A stretch of 64,000 nucleotides of DNA from Ophiodon elongatus. Its lineage: Eukaryota; Chordata; Actinopteri; Perciformes; Hexagrammidae. The notes under the pieces are model-generated. The model was given only the letters and a program-made list of their open reading frames with translations, was not told where the DNA came from and did not search any database. Positions 47,001 through 57,330 of this stretch are shown one piece after another (within the stretch, counting starts at the first letter, position 1; each line of letters opens with the position of its first letter). The stretch lies in NCBI GenBank assembly GCA_016806645.1, contig JACSYO010002007.1:1211501-1275500 (forward strand), in the 5' to 3' direction. The translations under genes and the position numbers were made by a program.

Positions 47001-50000
47001 TGGCCTGCGTGCCGTGGAAGGAGCGCATGCGATACCGTGACACCGGCTTGGTTGGTTTCTTGAATTCAAAGCCCTCCTGAGAAGAAGAAAAGAAAAGAAA
47101 GAATGCGTTTTAAAAAAAAAAAAGAATGAATCCATGCGCAACTTTTTCAAGAAGCATTTTCACAGCACAGAAAACCCTTTAACAGAATGACGACTAATCT
47201 GTTGCCGAGCTACAGACACACACATCATCCGTACGCACCATAAATAAACACAAGGAAATAACAGATAATCCTGTCCTGTGTTTGGGTTAATCTCCCTTTA
47301 AAAACACCCGATATTGATAAATATTATTCTAATAATAACTTTTAGTAGTTTAATAAAATCCAAGGATCGGCCAAACTTTTTAAGCCAAATAATGCATTGC
47401 CTTCGCCATGGCAACATATCAGTTTTCTGAGCATTACATAAGTTCTATGGTTGCTACTGTATCTATGACGTGCGTCACTGACCTCCGGCATGTTTTCCTT
47501 GTTGTGGCGTTGAGAGGTGGAGGAGGCCGTCATTTGGGAGGGTGCTTGTCCAAATATTCCATAGCGGTAGGAATCTGTTTCCTGTCCTTTCAGAGACGGA
47601 CTGCAACTCACAAGCTGGGGGGGGAGAAGAGGAGGAGGGGGGAGAAGAGGAGGAGAGGGATCCAAGTCAGCAGAGGCTCAGCAACTCTAAACAAGCCGTC
47701 CTGTAGCAGGTTTACACTGGACGACGTTTCAAACTCATTAAATATGAAAAACTCCCCTCAAGACAAATTCACAGCTTGATGTTTATTTTATTGTGAGGCT
47801 TAAAAGCCAGTTGGGATTCTTTTAAAACTCCCCTTTGTGTGCTTTATGGATGATTGACTGCCAAATTAACACAGCATCGCCCGGCCATGAACATCAGCCA
47901 AAGTTTTGACTAATTAAAACAAGACATGCAGAGCTATATAAAAAAATAAAGACAAATCTCCTTACCGGCAATGAGTTGATTCTTCTAATTGGCATCCTCC
48001 TGTAATTGATAGAGGACAGAGGAAGCATAGAGGTGAATACAAACCAACAGGCAGTCGGGCTGTTTTAGTTCCTTAGAGAGCAATACTGTTCAAATAATGA
48101 GGTAATAAAAATATCTGTTAATGATTTCAGGTTATTGACAATGAAGCAACTTACTTGTTGACAACTCTGCTCGACTGTTGAATGGCCGTTTCAAAAAATC
48201 TGCAACAGAAAACATGACAAACGAGTCAAAATTAGCTGAAAATGTTGGCAATATAAAACAGATTAAAACTAATATTGCACAAGAAAGAAAAATAGGGCTG
48301 CAAATAACGATGAATTGATTAATCATTCAGTCTAAAATTATGCGAAAAAATGGCAAACATTTTCTCAGAGCCCAATTTAAAGCCTTCAAAACTGTCTTTC
48401 TTAAATTTAAAAAAAAAATTGTCAAAACTCTTGATTACTTTTCCGTCTAGGATTTCAGCCCGAACTAAAAGCAACACGTCTTTATAATAAAACCTGCCCA
48501 AGAGGCAGGAAGGCCTTCATTGGCGGTTGAAGAACACCTTGTGCTCCTAAACTACAAAAGACAAAGAAACTGGAGCTCTATTGGGAAAGAGAGGAGCGGT
48601 TGGACGAGAGGAAGTTGGTTGAATGCAAAGAGGCAAGAGGTGGTCTCTGCATTGGAGTAATGCCCACCTGTATGCTAAATGAGCAGAGAGCTCGGTGTGA
48701 GGGGGAGGGGAGGGCGGGGGGGCTGAAGGGATGCAGAGATCAGCTAATCTACCATATGCCTGCTGGAGCCAACGCCGCCAACCCCTTTTCTGCAAGAGCC
48801 TTTTGTTTGTGGAGGAGAGAGCGTGTCCCATTCAGTGCAGACCAGGAGAAGGGAGGGCAGTTGTTCTCTAGGGGTGCCCTCATTTCTATGGCCCTGACGC
48901 AGAAGAAACTCCAGCCCCCCAATTCCTATTGATATAACAGTGCATAGGAAGAGTGTGCCAAAACCCAGAGGGGGTGGCGGTCTATCATTAAACCCGAGTG
49001 CGGGGCATGTCCTCCCCCAACCCCGGAAAACTCCTAGCAACCGAGCTGGAGGTGAATGAGGTCTTGAGGACCAAATGCTGCTGTAAAGGAAGTCTCACAT
49101 CAGACAGCGGCAGATGTCTGCAGAGACACTCACCCAGTTCAGCATTAAGAAGGGGCCACCCAAGATTAGCAGACCGAGGATGTGGCAACAAACTGGTCGA
49201 GATAACAAGGTGGACCTATATGGTGCGAGCAAACGTAAAGCGTGTCGCTCCATCATTTTAATTAATGTCTGTTAATTCACTTATCTATTGTTGATGGAGG
49301 CAACACAATGGTGATCGAGCCCATGGCCCACTGATGAAAGTATTGCAATATTTGTTTTTTATATATTTGCAAGATTACTAACTGGGTGTCTGTGGCGACA
49401 TTCCTGGAGAAAAAAAAAAAGCTTCAATAAGGATTGTCTCCATTGTTTACACACAAAATAATGGAACTATGCACATGATATGGAAAACTTGAAGCTCATG
49501 TATCAACAAAAAGACTCCAGACTGCAAAAAACTGAGCACAAATCTACAGTTTTCCCTCAAATAGAAATTCTCCCCTTAGCCAGGGCTTAAATCTGAAGGA
49601 TTGCCAGTTTAAGGAAAGTTAAGATCACATGTCCTCATCAGTTAATCTTCTTAGTTAAAAAAAAAAAATGAATGAAGCCGGTGTCTTAAAGCCAACGGTA
49701 GAAACAATAATCCTACAGATGAGAAACAGTGCTGGGCTCAGCTGAGCCCAAGCGGCAGGGTGGAGGTGGGGGAGGTGGTGTCTGGGTAAAGCGGAGGGGT
49801 ACCGCTCACGGGCTGATTGATTAGAACAGACATGACGAGGACAGTGCAACTTACGTGTCCTCCATTTCTGCATTGATGGGGCTGGGGGGATCCATGCCGA
49901 GGCCTGAAGGAGGAGGAGATTTGTGTCACAGGTCAATATCGGCATCGGGTGGTGAAGTGGCATCAACGGCCAGATGAATACCGATGGATTAGCGCTGCAT

Positions 50001-50936
50001 ACTCAATTAGTTTAACGGCAACGCAACAATATACTTAGATTTCATTTTACACTGGAGACTGGTGCAACTGCACGCATTGGTGCTACAATTATTTTCATTA
50101 TTGTTTAATCTACCTTTAATGAAAGTGCAAAATTATTGGTTTCCTAAATTTTCAAATATCTTCACATTACAAAAGATAAATGTATTTAGTTAAACATGTA
50201 AGACAAAGAAAAAGTAGCAAATCCTCCTAATTGAGGGAACAAAGTAATGTTTTGATTTTTTGTTTAAAAAAAAAAAAAAAAAAAAAAACAGTTAAAATTC
50301 CTTTTCTGTACTAAAAAATTAAAACACAAGCATTGAGAATAATCCCACGTCCACATCTTCATAACATGACTGTGACAGGAGATGCAATAGATTTGCATTA
50401 GGCCCTCGGGCATCAGTCCTAACAGCATCAATTAACACAGACAATAGGTTTTCAGGAGGGCTCACCAGCATCAGATGAGACGTCAGAAGCAAAGGAGGGA
50501 ACCTTCTCAAGGGGTGCATGCTTTCTTCTTTTCGGGGTATCACAGAGGCTGTTTGTGGGGGAAAGCATTAACAATGGACATCAGTGATGTGGACATTAAA
50601 CCAGACTGTGCATGCTAGGAATACATTAAGATTTATCCCAAAAAATTAAAATAAACAGCAGCTGTAGTTAAAGTGCATATGTAGAATAAATAACACGTAA
50701 AAAAAAATATAATAATAATACCTTCCGAGTACAGCCAAGTTGTTCAGGTCCAGAGCCAGGTTGGTGACAGGAGACAGCACCGTGGCGGGTCCCGGGGAGA
50801 ACAAGTCCCTGCAGTGCGCCGTCTTTGTGCTCAACTTGGGCAGCGAGAGCGAGGAAAGCCCGGGGATCCCGTCGGGCCTGCTCTTCAAAACGGTGCTAAC
50901 GGGACTGGTGCAGCCAAAAACATCGTCCGACTCCAT
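43919..50936 (-). CDS. cdc25b: M-phase inducer phosphatase Cdc25b (15 coding exons)
   Basis: Dual-specificity phosphatase that removes inhibitory phosphates from the CDK1/CDK2 ATP loop and triggers mitotic entry. Exons were joined by reading frame and GT-AG sites: 50936-50722, 50548-50466, 49903-49855, 48199-48155, 47999-47966, 47614-47483, 47076-46957, 46860-46723, 46607-46530, 46281-46090, 45559-45455, 45360-45298, 45202-45104, 44871-44626, 44059-43919. They total 1740 nt (579 aa plus stop), about the length of human CDC25B. Visible motifs: NES-like leucines at 53-70, CDTPKRRK at 74-81, KEN at 181-183, DDGFLD at 260-265, FRSPSMP at 309-315 (14-3-3 type), KRRR at 340-343, DCRYPYE at 438-444, and the active site HCEFSSERGPR with Cys486 and Arg495. 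Paralog choice: the N-terminal SPVT..LAVLG.L..TPK, SSDAGLGMD, RRPSSAPDL and FRSPSMP blocks are B-type, although the last ~40 residues resemble CDC25A. The neighbouring ap5s1 supports B. Family certain, paralog likely. Confidence 0.93.
44626..44871 (-). CDS. cdc25b: cdc25b coding exon 14 (active site)
   Basis: 82 codons starting GALNLHQEDQ. It carries the phosphatase loop HCEFSSERGPR with nucleophile Cys486 and phosphate-binding Arg495, then RERDRAVNEYP and LKGGYKDFFPHFQ. No catalytic residue is missing. Confidence 0.95.
45104..45202 (-). CDS. cdc25b: cdc25b coding exon 13
   Basis: 33 codons, MVAALSSKFN to EFDGGHIK. DCRYPYE at 438-444 is the rhodanese-fold CDC25 signature. Acceptor TTTCAG, donor GTGAG. 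Confidence 0.93.
45298..45360 (-). CDS. cdc25b: cdc25b coding exon 12
   Basis: 21 codons, PFVLPTVDGK to YITPET. It contains the VDGKHQDLKYI sequence that is nearly invariant in vertebrate CDC25 proteins. The flanking introns are under 100 bp. Confidence 0.92.
45455..45559 (-). CDS. cdc25b: cdc25b coding exon 11
   Basis: 35 codons: SCSLLQRSKS, the linker DIEKLLDGEDG, then LIGDFTK at 391-397, which begins the Cdc25 catalytic domain. Acceptor TTCCAG, donor GTGGGG. Confidence 0.91.
46090..46281 (-). CDS. cdc25b: cdc25b coding exon 10 (14-3-3 site and NLS)
   Basis: 64 codons. FRSPSMP (309-315) is the 14-3-3 docking type site that corresponds to human CDC25B Ser323. VKRRRSV (339-345) is the basic nuclear import cluster. 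Together they are expected to set nuclear versus cytoplasmic location. Phase 0 at both ends. Confidence 0.9.
46530..46607 (-). CDS. cdc25b: cdc25b coding exon 9
   Basis: 26 codons, NDAGMPVGMA through SSGEDS, containing the conserved GMxSLxxAPLV block of CDC25 regulatory regions. Phase 0 at both ends, donor GTAAG. Confidence 0.88.
46723..46860 (-). CDS. cdc25b: cdc25b coding exon 8 with DDGFLD motif
   Basis: 46 codons from FSSPPAIQQL to LDDSME. It carries the acidic NDDEDDGFLDS stretch. DDGFxD is the non-canonical beta-TrCP binding motif reported for CDC25A and CDC25B. The serine-rich SPTSS just before it offers phosphorylation sites. Confidence 0.89.
46957..47076 (-). CDS. cdc25b: cdc25b coding exon 7
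   Basis: 40 codons from EGFEFKKPTK to RRPSSAPDLS. The RRPSSAPDL block is a hallmark shared with CDC25B. The donor is AGT|GTACGT; placing the cut after AGT keeps phase 0 with exon 8. Confidence 0.88.
47483..47614 (-). CDS. cdc25b: cdc25b coding exon 6 with KEN box
   Basis: 44 codons from LVSCSPSLKG to HNKENMPE, phase 0 at both ends. The KEN triplet at residues 181-183 is an APC/C degron type known in CDC25 proteins. The upstream intron has a G/A-rich plus-strand tract (a pyrimidine tract on the coding strand) before the acceptor. Confidence 0.88.
47966..47999 (-). CDS. cdc25b: cdc25b coding exon 5 (34-nt microexon)
   Basis: 34 nt encoding (K)RMPIRRINSLP. This corresponds to the IRR-x-S-P block seen after the FE-AIQ helix in CDC25B. 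Acceptor TTACAG, donor GTAAG. It restores phase 0. Confidence 0.86.
48155..48199 (-). CDS. cdc25b: cdc25b coding exon 4 (45-nt microexon)
   Basis: 45 nt encoding TFFETAIQQSSRVVN, flanked by GTTGCAG and GTAAG. It matches the FE-AIQ--SR segment conserved in the family. The length is divisible by three and both ends are phase 2, so skipping it would keep the frame. Confidence 0.86.
48200..49854 (-). other. cdc25b intron 3, the longest intron
   Basis: 1655 bp. Contains an ATTAATCG-family remnant (48294-48440) starting AGGGCTGCAAATAACG. The stretch 48600-49200 is GC-richer and repeat-poor but has no conserved frame. Confidence 0.65.
49855..49903 (-). CDS. cdc25b: cdc25b coding exon 3
   Basis: 49 nt. 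Encodes GLGMDPPSPINAEMED, which continues SSDA from exon 2 into the SSDAGL-MD-PSP block found in CDC25B relatives. Acceptor CTTCAG, donor GTAAG. Confidence 0.87.
50077..50280. repeat. ATTAATCG-family repeat in cdc25b intron 2
   Basis: GGTGCTACAATTATTTTC, TAAGACAAAGAAAAAGTAGC and AAATCCTCCTAATTGAGG match the family body. Confidence 0.5.
50466..50548 (-). CDS. cdc25b: cdc25b coding exon 2
   Basis: 83 nt, entered in phase 2 and left in phase 1. Encodes SLCDTPKRRK onward to SDVSSDA. It contains a TP phosphorylation-type site next to a basic cluster. The acceptor AACAG and donor GTGAG are both clear. Confidence 0.88.
50722..50936 (-). CDS. cdc25b: cdc25b coding exon 1
   Basis: Encodes residues 1-71 plus two bases of codon 72. 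It starts MESDDVFGCT and ends NNLAVLG. The Met is the first in a frame that splices cleanly into exon 2. The leucine-rich stretch around residues 53-70 matches the place where CDC25B proteins carry a nuclear export signal. The donor is AG|GTATTA. Confidence 0.88.
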
Positions 50937-51250
50937 CTTAAGTCTCCGATTTGTTTAAAAACCCCGCAGAAGATGTCGTTTAAATTTAGGGTTTGGAAGG
51001 AGGAGGAGGAGAAGGAGGAGGAGAAAGGGGGACAAATTAGCAAGACGGTCCAAACTTCGAGCTAACCCGGAAGCAACACTTTAAGAAAACATTTCCAGAG
51101 ATCCGAAACACCGACTCGGTTGGTTCCGCGTGGAGTTAAAGTTTAGATTCGGTCCTGCAAAACGACTAAAGCCACATAGCTGTTGTGTGCGTCAGAGAGC
51201 TGCAGCACAGCGTACTCCCTCTCTGACAGCCCCCGGTTTCTGAGAAAAAA
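50937..51250 (-). other. cdc25b 5' UTR (inferred)
   Basis: Lies between the inferred TSS and the ATG. It contains a coding-strand polypyrimidine CTC/CTT tract at about 51032-50998 and a four-codon upstream frame (ATG at 51177, TAG at 51166). Extent is inferred, no transcript evidence. Confidence 0.4.
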
Positions 51251-51276
51251 AGAGACTGCAGCGGCTCGTATTTATG

Positions 51277-51346
51277 TTCAAAATATAGGCTCTGGAGCGG
51301 CAATCCCTCAGCCAATCAGCGCCGGTGTTGCATGCAGCGGACCAAT
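51277..51346 (-). promoter_or_regulatory. cdc25b G2/M-type promoter: two CCAAT boxes plus CHR
   Basis: The plus strand shows CCAAT at 51312-51316 and 51342-51346, exactly 30 bp apart and each followed by CAG. The minus strand (gene sense) shows TTTGAA at 51282-51277, a CHR element, overlapping a TATA-like TATATTTT. NF-Y-bound CCAAT boxes spaced about 30 bp with a downstream CHR bound by MuvB/DREAM are the known layout of mitotic promoters such as cyclin B and CDC25C. The start codon lies 340 nt downstream, so a TSS near 51230-51260 is inferred. I could not see a clear CDE. Confidence 0.65.
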
Positions 51347-53204
51347 CAGAGCGCGGGACGAGCCTACGCTGTTGTCCTCTCGCCGGATGGGGAGGGGAAG
51401 GAAGAGGGCGGGGGGGGAGGATGTGACACAATCCTTTAAAATGTTCATCTTTCTTCTCAGATATCTTTTGTTCTCGACTCTCAACTGTGGGCTTCATTTT
51501 TTTTTAATCAATGGATCCACCAAAATAGTATTTATACTTTATTACTGATAAATGTACCTGCTTTTTGGACATTAAATCAATTTTAATTGAGTAAATGTGG
51601 AGTAAGATTCACTTTAATGAGATTATTAGAACAAGACAGAGTTTTACAAAACTCTCTTAAGTTACAAAATGCAAGACAAATAAAGACATGACATAAATTC
51701 ACAAATAAACACCAGTAATTCTTAGAGTAGATAGATAGATAGATTTTGGTAAAGCACATTGTGACTAATTGTGTGCATACGCCTCCCACACAAAGTGACT
51801 CAGATCTCAGAGAAATCAGTTTTCCACTGATGACTGTTTTGTTTTTGCTGTTTCTCTCCCTTTCTGTCACACCAGAGCACATGTTCTTCTTATCTCTTAA
51901 ATCCTGTCAAATGTATGAATGTATTTCTAACTGGGATAGACAGAATGGACACAGGGTTAGAAGATGTCCAACGTCACTCCCTGTATCTACAGTGAGAAAT
52001 TTAGCAACTTGAGTCCCTGAAAACGGTCATAAAAAGTCACAAATGTGGTTTTACTTAAAGAAGGAAACAATATCATCCTCACTGCTTCTTCTGGTTTCCA
52101 TTAACTCAAAGCATGGGACATATTATGTCTTTATAAGGAAGAAAACTTAGCAGTTTAGTTTCAGTGTATTTGTGGTTGTTTCTTTGTGTCTTGCTGCTCT
52201 TCAGGACTCCATTTTGAAAGGTTAAAGCAACAGTCACTCTGCAAACGGGGGCCACAACTCACGTATATAAAGTCAAACACAACAATGCTGACAAACAGAC
52301 ACAGACATGCCTGTAACTAGTTCAACAAGACTACTGAGGTAGTTAAAACCGACACAACCAGACATATGTGACCAGTAAAAACATCTCAGTATTCTGCCTG
52401 AGGTTGATGCAGTGTTTGTGTTCGTGGTTCTTGCAACTCTGTGTTTGATTCAAGCTCTTCCACCAGGAGTCCAGGCTTCTCGTGCACAGGCCTGGTTGTA
52501 TTTACGATGCTAAATGTGCACTTATATGTCACTCAGAATCTGATACCTTATCATGCAGGCAGCACCCATTTTAGGACAACACCAGCGCTCTGTAGTCTTC
52601 CAATGGGATGGGCTTTCAGTTTCTTTTTGAGCTAACCTGGAGCTGTAAGCACGGGGGTGCACCGACCTTTGGCTTGTGGAGGAACCACCTTTCAGTCTTT
52701 GTTCGGATAAAGTATCTGTGAGATTTGCATGAGCGATGTAAATGATGTTTAATGAACTTCCCTGGAGAGGTACGAGCACAGGCCTGGGACTCCGGGCTCC
52801 ACACCCCACATCTGAAAAGAAGAGACTAGAGGGGGGAGGAAGACACAGACTCATTCCGAACAAAAACCTCCGCAAACCTCCCGACACCTTCTGTTCCCAC
52901 CAACCCTGCACTGACGCCCCACCGCTGACGGGTTTCCTCTTTACAGAATCTCACACCAACAGACGTATATAAAGAGATTCACAATCTGTTGATGCACCGA
53001 AGCTACTGAAGCGACCATAAAATACAAAAACAAGTGTCAAAGATAACTAACCAACGCTTGTATTTCTTCACTCACGGTCTCATTATTGTGCTTTATTCTG
53101 GGCAAACTTTGTCAAAATATTTGAGAAGCGTTTATCTTGCCATCATCACCCCAGAGTTCTTTAAAAGGAACAAAAAAGGAGTAATTTGATGACTCTGGCA
53201 GAGG
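51347..53204. other. Upstream of cdc25b, nothing coding seen
   Basis: (ATAG)n at about 51726-51741. No gene recognised. A minus-strand frame at 52522-52911 (129 codons) has no motif I know. Confidence 0.4.
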
Positions 53205-53460
53205 TGCAACTATGCTGATTAATAGTTGATCTACAGAAAATGAATCAACGATTTTGATAAACGATTAATAATGTTTTAAGCAAAAATGAAAGGAATACTC
53301 TGGTTCCAGTTTCTCCAATGAGCGTATTTGCTGCTTTTTCTCTGTTTTATGTAATAAAACCAGAATATCTTTGGACTGCTGGTCGGACAGAACCACATCT
53401 AGACGTCAGTTTGGACTCTGGGACTCATTGTTTACACCATGTTGAAACGGCAGCCCTAAA
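53205..53460. repeat. ATTAATCG-family repeat
   Basis: GATTAATAGTTGATC, GTATTTGCTGCTTTTTCTC, AATATCTTTGGACTGCTGG and TCGGACAGAAC in the family order. The best preserved copy here. Confidence 0.65.
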
Positions 53461-54015
53461 TATCTAATTGCACTCATGATACTAATGTTAGCTTTGTTTT
53501 ATCTCTTGACTGATTTCTGTATTGTTTTGTCTGAAACTTCTTTGCTTGACCTGTTCTCCCTTATAAAAAACACACTAAAAACCTAAAACTGCGTATCACG
53601 TGCTCAAAACTGTGTCAGCAAGAATGTGATTTGCTTTTTAAGAGCGAGAACTTCCTTCCTTAAAAATAAGGGAGACCAATAGTTGTACTAACCAGCCCAA
53701 ACAAGCTTCAAACAGGAAGCTATAGAATCAATATGACTTTATAAACGTTGGTAAACGCTGCAATAAAAAGTGCTCCGTGGATAAAGTTTATTACTGCAGT
53801 GTATAAATGATAGAGCCCATCTTATCTGTATTAATCTCACAGATAAACACACGGTGTGCGGCTATCTGTGGGTGGTTTGTTGTGTTGGAGGTAACCTGTA
53901 ATTGGGACACTCATGATGGATTCTTCCCCGTCGATGGCCTCAATGCTCAACAATCTGAGCTGCTTTCAAACCCTCCATTTACAGCTGTGAGTAGCTTCGA
54001 GGGAGGGAGGTTTCT

Positions 54016-54063
54016 ACACACACACATACACACACACACATACACACACACACACGCACACAC
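54016..54063 (+). repeat. (CA)n microsatellite
   Basis: CACA repeat with regular ACATAC interruptions. Confidence 0.95.
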
Positions 54064-54369
54064 TAACTGCCTTCTATGCTTTGTAGGTGTGAAGTATCTC
54101 GATGACCTTTCTTCGAACGCAGAAGTTTGAGATGTTTTGTGAATATTTTAAACTGAATTTTGCAACTTTCTTGCCAAGTATTCAGTGTCTCACTTTAAAT
54201 GTATTCTTGTTGTCAACACAGCTGCCTTTAGACCCTCATTTGACGCCAACTCTCCACTGAAACCAAAAGCAATGAAACAATTTACACACAACTTGTTGTT
54301 TTTTGAGGTAGAGACGCAGAAAAGAATATAGCAGCTTTGAAAACACATTAAAAGTGCAAAGAGAATAAG

Positions 54370-54800
54370 TTTTCCAGATGCAACCAGAATGTAGAAAATA
54401 CTAGTCAAAGTCCTAAATTCAAATGATTGAATGAAAGTAAAGAAGTATCATCAGCTAAATGTACTTAAATGCTCAAAAATGCTTGCGTTAGTTAGAGCTG
54501 CAGTGTAATCACACAGACGAGGACTCAAATCATAACATTAAACAGCTTAAAGCCTCCGAGCAGCTAAATATAGAATATTTTAAATGCCTGACATGAGACA
54601 GATTAAGTATATATATAGTATCATTAACGTGAAAGCCATGGAGGGAGTCAATTTAACAAGTTTAATCTCAAAATTATTTTTGTAGTTGCACATTTTGGAT
54701 GTAAAATCTTAATCACTAACTATACCTCTATAACTATAGAAGTACCTCAAAGTTGTACTGAAGTACAGTATTTGAGGAAAAGTACTTTCCACCACTGAGT
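54370..54800. repeat. Fish dispersed repeat ending TTCCACCACTG
   Basis: GTACTGAAGTACAGTATTTG then AGTACTTTCCACCACTGA at 54781-54799, with related pieces upstream. A family common in teleosts. Confidence 0.55.
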
Positions 54801-55639
54801 GAGGGCGGGACAACTGACCGAGAACAACCTGAACGGTATGAAGAGCAGTTGAGTGGACACTTAGTTGTGCGTTTGCATTTACATCTGTAAATGTAATGAA
54901 GCAGCATTAACATTGACACTAGTTCAAACAGGCCGTTGACACGGACTCCGAGGCAGCTCCACCACAGAGCACCCAGACTGTCACGTGGACCGCGGAGACC
55001 TCGGATGACGCACCACGCTCCGGTTCATTAACATGCCTCGCTGCTGACATGAAAAATGTCTCCCGACGTCATTCCTCAGCGGCGTGTTATCACGTGTCTT
55101 CTCTCTCAGCTATCTGTGACCTTTTAGTGTCTGCGACCAGTAAGAGCAACACCAACAATCTATTATCAGTTTCACAATATCAATGACAAAATCTTTCAGC
55201 ATTCTTGGCATAAATGTTGTCTTATCTTTTCGTAGTTCCACCCCTGTGTCACCCAGTATGAGCTCTTTTGAGTTTTTTTGCTAAATAAAAGTACAAACAA
55301 ACAGTTTGGCTCACAACAGCAGCTTTAATTTAAGCCCTCTGACCCTCGAGGGTCAAAGGAGTAAATAAATACTACTCTATGACGACGCCCAGATGAAAGA
55401 AGACCGGCAATAATATAAAAAGTACTCCAACTTGAATCGACGTGTAGCCGAAATTAAGAAGTTTCAATACACAGTTAGATAAAGGTGGTGCAGCACATTT
55501 AGTTTGGAGTTAGCATCAGGTCTCTATTTCACCCCAGCCTTCTGTAGAACCACAACTTATTGTTTTGTCTATTTCTGTTTGTGTACATTCAATGTGGTAA
55601 TCAGTCTGGTAGGCAATCTAAATGTTTTGTCCATGCGCC
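54801..55639. other. Intergenic, nothing coding seen
   Basis: Nothing recognised. Confidence 0.4.
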
Positions 55640-55765
55640 TGGTCTTTCTGCTACGCTAAGCTAAGCTAAGCTAAGCTAAGCTAATCGCCTGCTGGCTGTA
55701 GCCTTACATTTAGCCGACAGACACGAGAGTGGTATCGATCTTCTCTGCTAACTCTCGGCAAGAAG
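55640..55765 (-). repeat. GTTAGCTTAGC family, inverted copy
   Basis: (AGCTA)n at 55655-55684, then the complement of the family head (CTGGCTGTAGCC, GAGTGGTATCGATCTTC). Confidence 0.6.
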
Positions 55766-57159
55766 GAGAATAACTACATAACGACTACATAACTGCACCT
55801 GTAGCTACCGTTCTATGAAATAACTACCGTAACGTACTGCCCCAGCTGGTTCATTGTTCCATTGCCTTATCACAGGATTTCGAGTTTCCCGCCGGCAGAC
55901 TTTTCTGATAAGAGGCTTTTCAAGATAAGCTTGGTCAAACTGAGCCGATGCAGATATACGTTGCCGAAGCGTTGTGTTTCTTGTCGGCACAGTAAACCAA
56001 AGGAGGGTCACCACTGCAAAGTATACAACACCCAGTGTAGCATTATCAGTTAGATTTTATATCCTAGTTTGTGTGAAGTATCTGAGTTTCATTCTAGGTT
56101 TTTATTTGACTTAACTGATCTTTTTTTTAAGGACATTTGACTTGAGGAGCCACGGGGGGGAAATAGTGCATCTTTTCCAGCAGTGCTGCTGTAGTGAAGC
56201 AAGTTTAATATGTAACCACACAGACTTCCACGGCTCTACATCTTCACACTCCTTTCAAAGAGGAATGAAGGCATGTTTGCATGGAGAAGCTCAGTCAGTC
56301 AGCCACCCCTCCCCCCCCCCCCCCCCCCCACACGCCTCCTCCCTGGTGTTCATCCATACCATTGTTCCCTCTTATTGTCCCCACTAGTGTCAATGCAGAC
56401 TCTCCCCTGGTAAAGGTCACCCCTCCACCGGTCAACCACTTACCCCCCCCCTCACCCCATCGCCCTCTTTCCCACACACACACCTCCAGGCTCAGGTCGA
56501 GGAAGCAGACATCTGCCGGCGGAGGAGGCCCGGCCGCCGACAGATGGACAACCGCACGCAGGGCGAAGGCTCGAGCCTCTGGCCAGGAATTCTGGGAGGG
56601 AAAGGCAGACAAAAGATGAGGAGGGGACCAAGACGGGAGGCTGTGCTGGGTGTATGTGGGGGTTAAAGAAAGGAAGGAGGAGGTGTTTAGAGTTCAGAGG
56701 CACATTCTGACGAGGCTTTGAGTTTATTTTGTGTGATGTGGTGATGAGATGAGTTCAAAAACTGTCACTTAAATCTGGCTTTGAATGCGTTTTCTTCTTC
56801 GCCTTTTCTTAAATCAGACAACATCTAAATGAAATTGCCTTTTTTTGCCAATTTCAGGCCATTGAATTTACACAAAGTTCTTGTACGGCTTCTTGTGTTT
56901 TGACAATCTTTGAAAAAAAAAAGTGGCTTCTTTTATCAAATGAAAAACAAAGACGTTGGTAGAAAAACATTATTTCTCCAAGTAAGATATTAATCCGTAT
57001 TGAAAATAGTTGCAGCCTTAAATAAAATAGTTAATAATTAGCCCCACCTCAATCAACTAGAACAGTAAATTGGTTATTTATATATAAAGCTGCTTAACCA
57101 TTAACGCATGAGTACTAATAATCTAATGATATCATTTATAATTGTATATCACTTACAGG
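55766..57159. other. Intergenic with C-rich tracts and an old repeat
   Basis: C run 56308-56329 and CCCC-rich 56400-56470. 56815-57050 resembles an eroded ATTAATCG-family copy. No gene. Confidence 0.4.
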
Positions 57160-57330
57160 GGCCATTTTTCTGCATTGAGTACTTTTAATTTTAAATTCTG
57201 TAAGTACACGTTCCTGATGATACTTACATACTTTTACTTTTCAATGCAGGACTCTGAGTACTTTTTTTTTTTACAGTGTTATAGTACTTTTACTTCAGTA
57301 AGGATCCGAGTACTTCTTCCACCACTGCAC
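57160..57330 (+). repeat. Fish dispersed repeat ending TTCCACCACTG, copy 2
   Basis: TACTTTTACTTCAGTAAGG, ATCCGAGTACTTCTTCCACC. Confidence 0.6.

Noticed and set aside
43919..50936. cdc25a as the gene name
   Set aside because: The C-terminal 40 residues look A-like, but the N-terminal blocks, the 14-3-3 site context and the ap5s1 neighbour fit cdc25b better.
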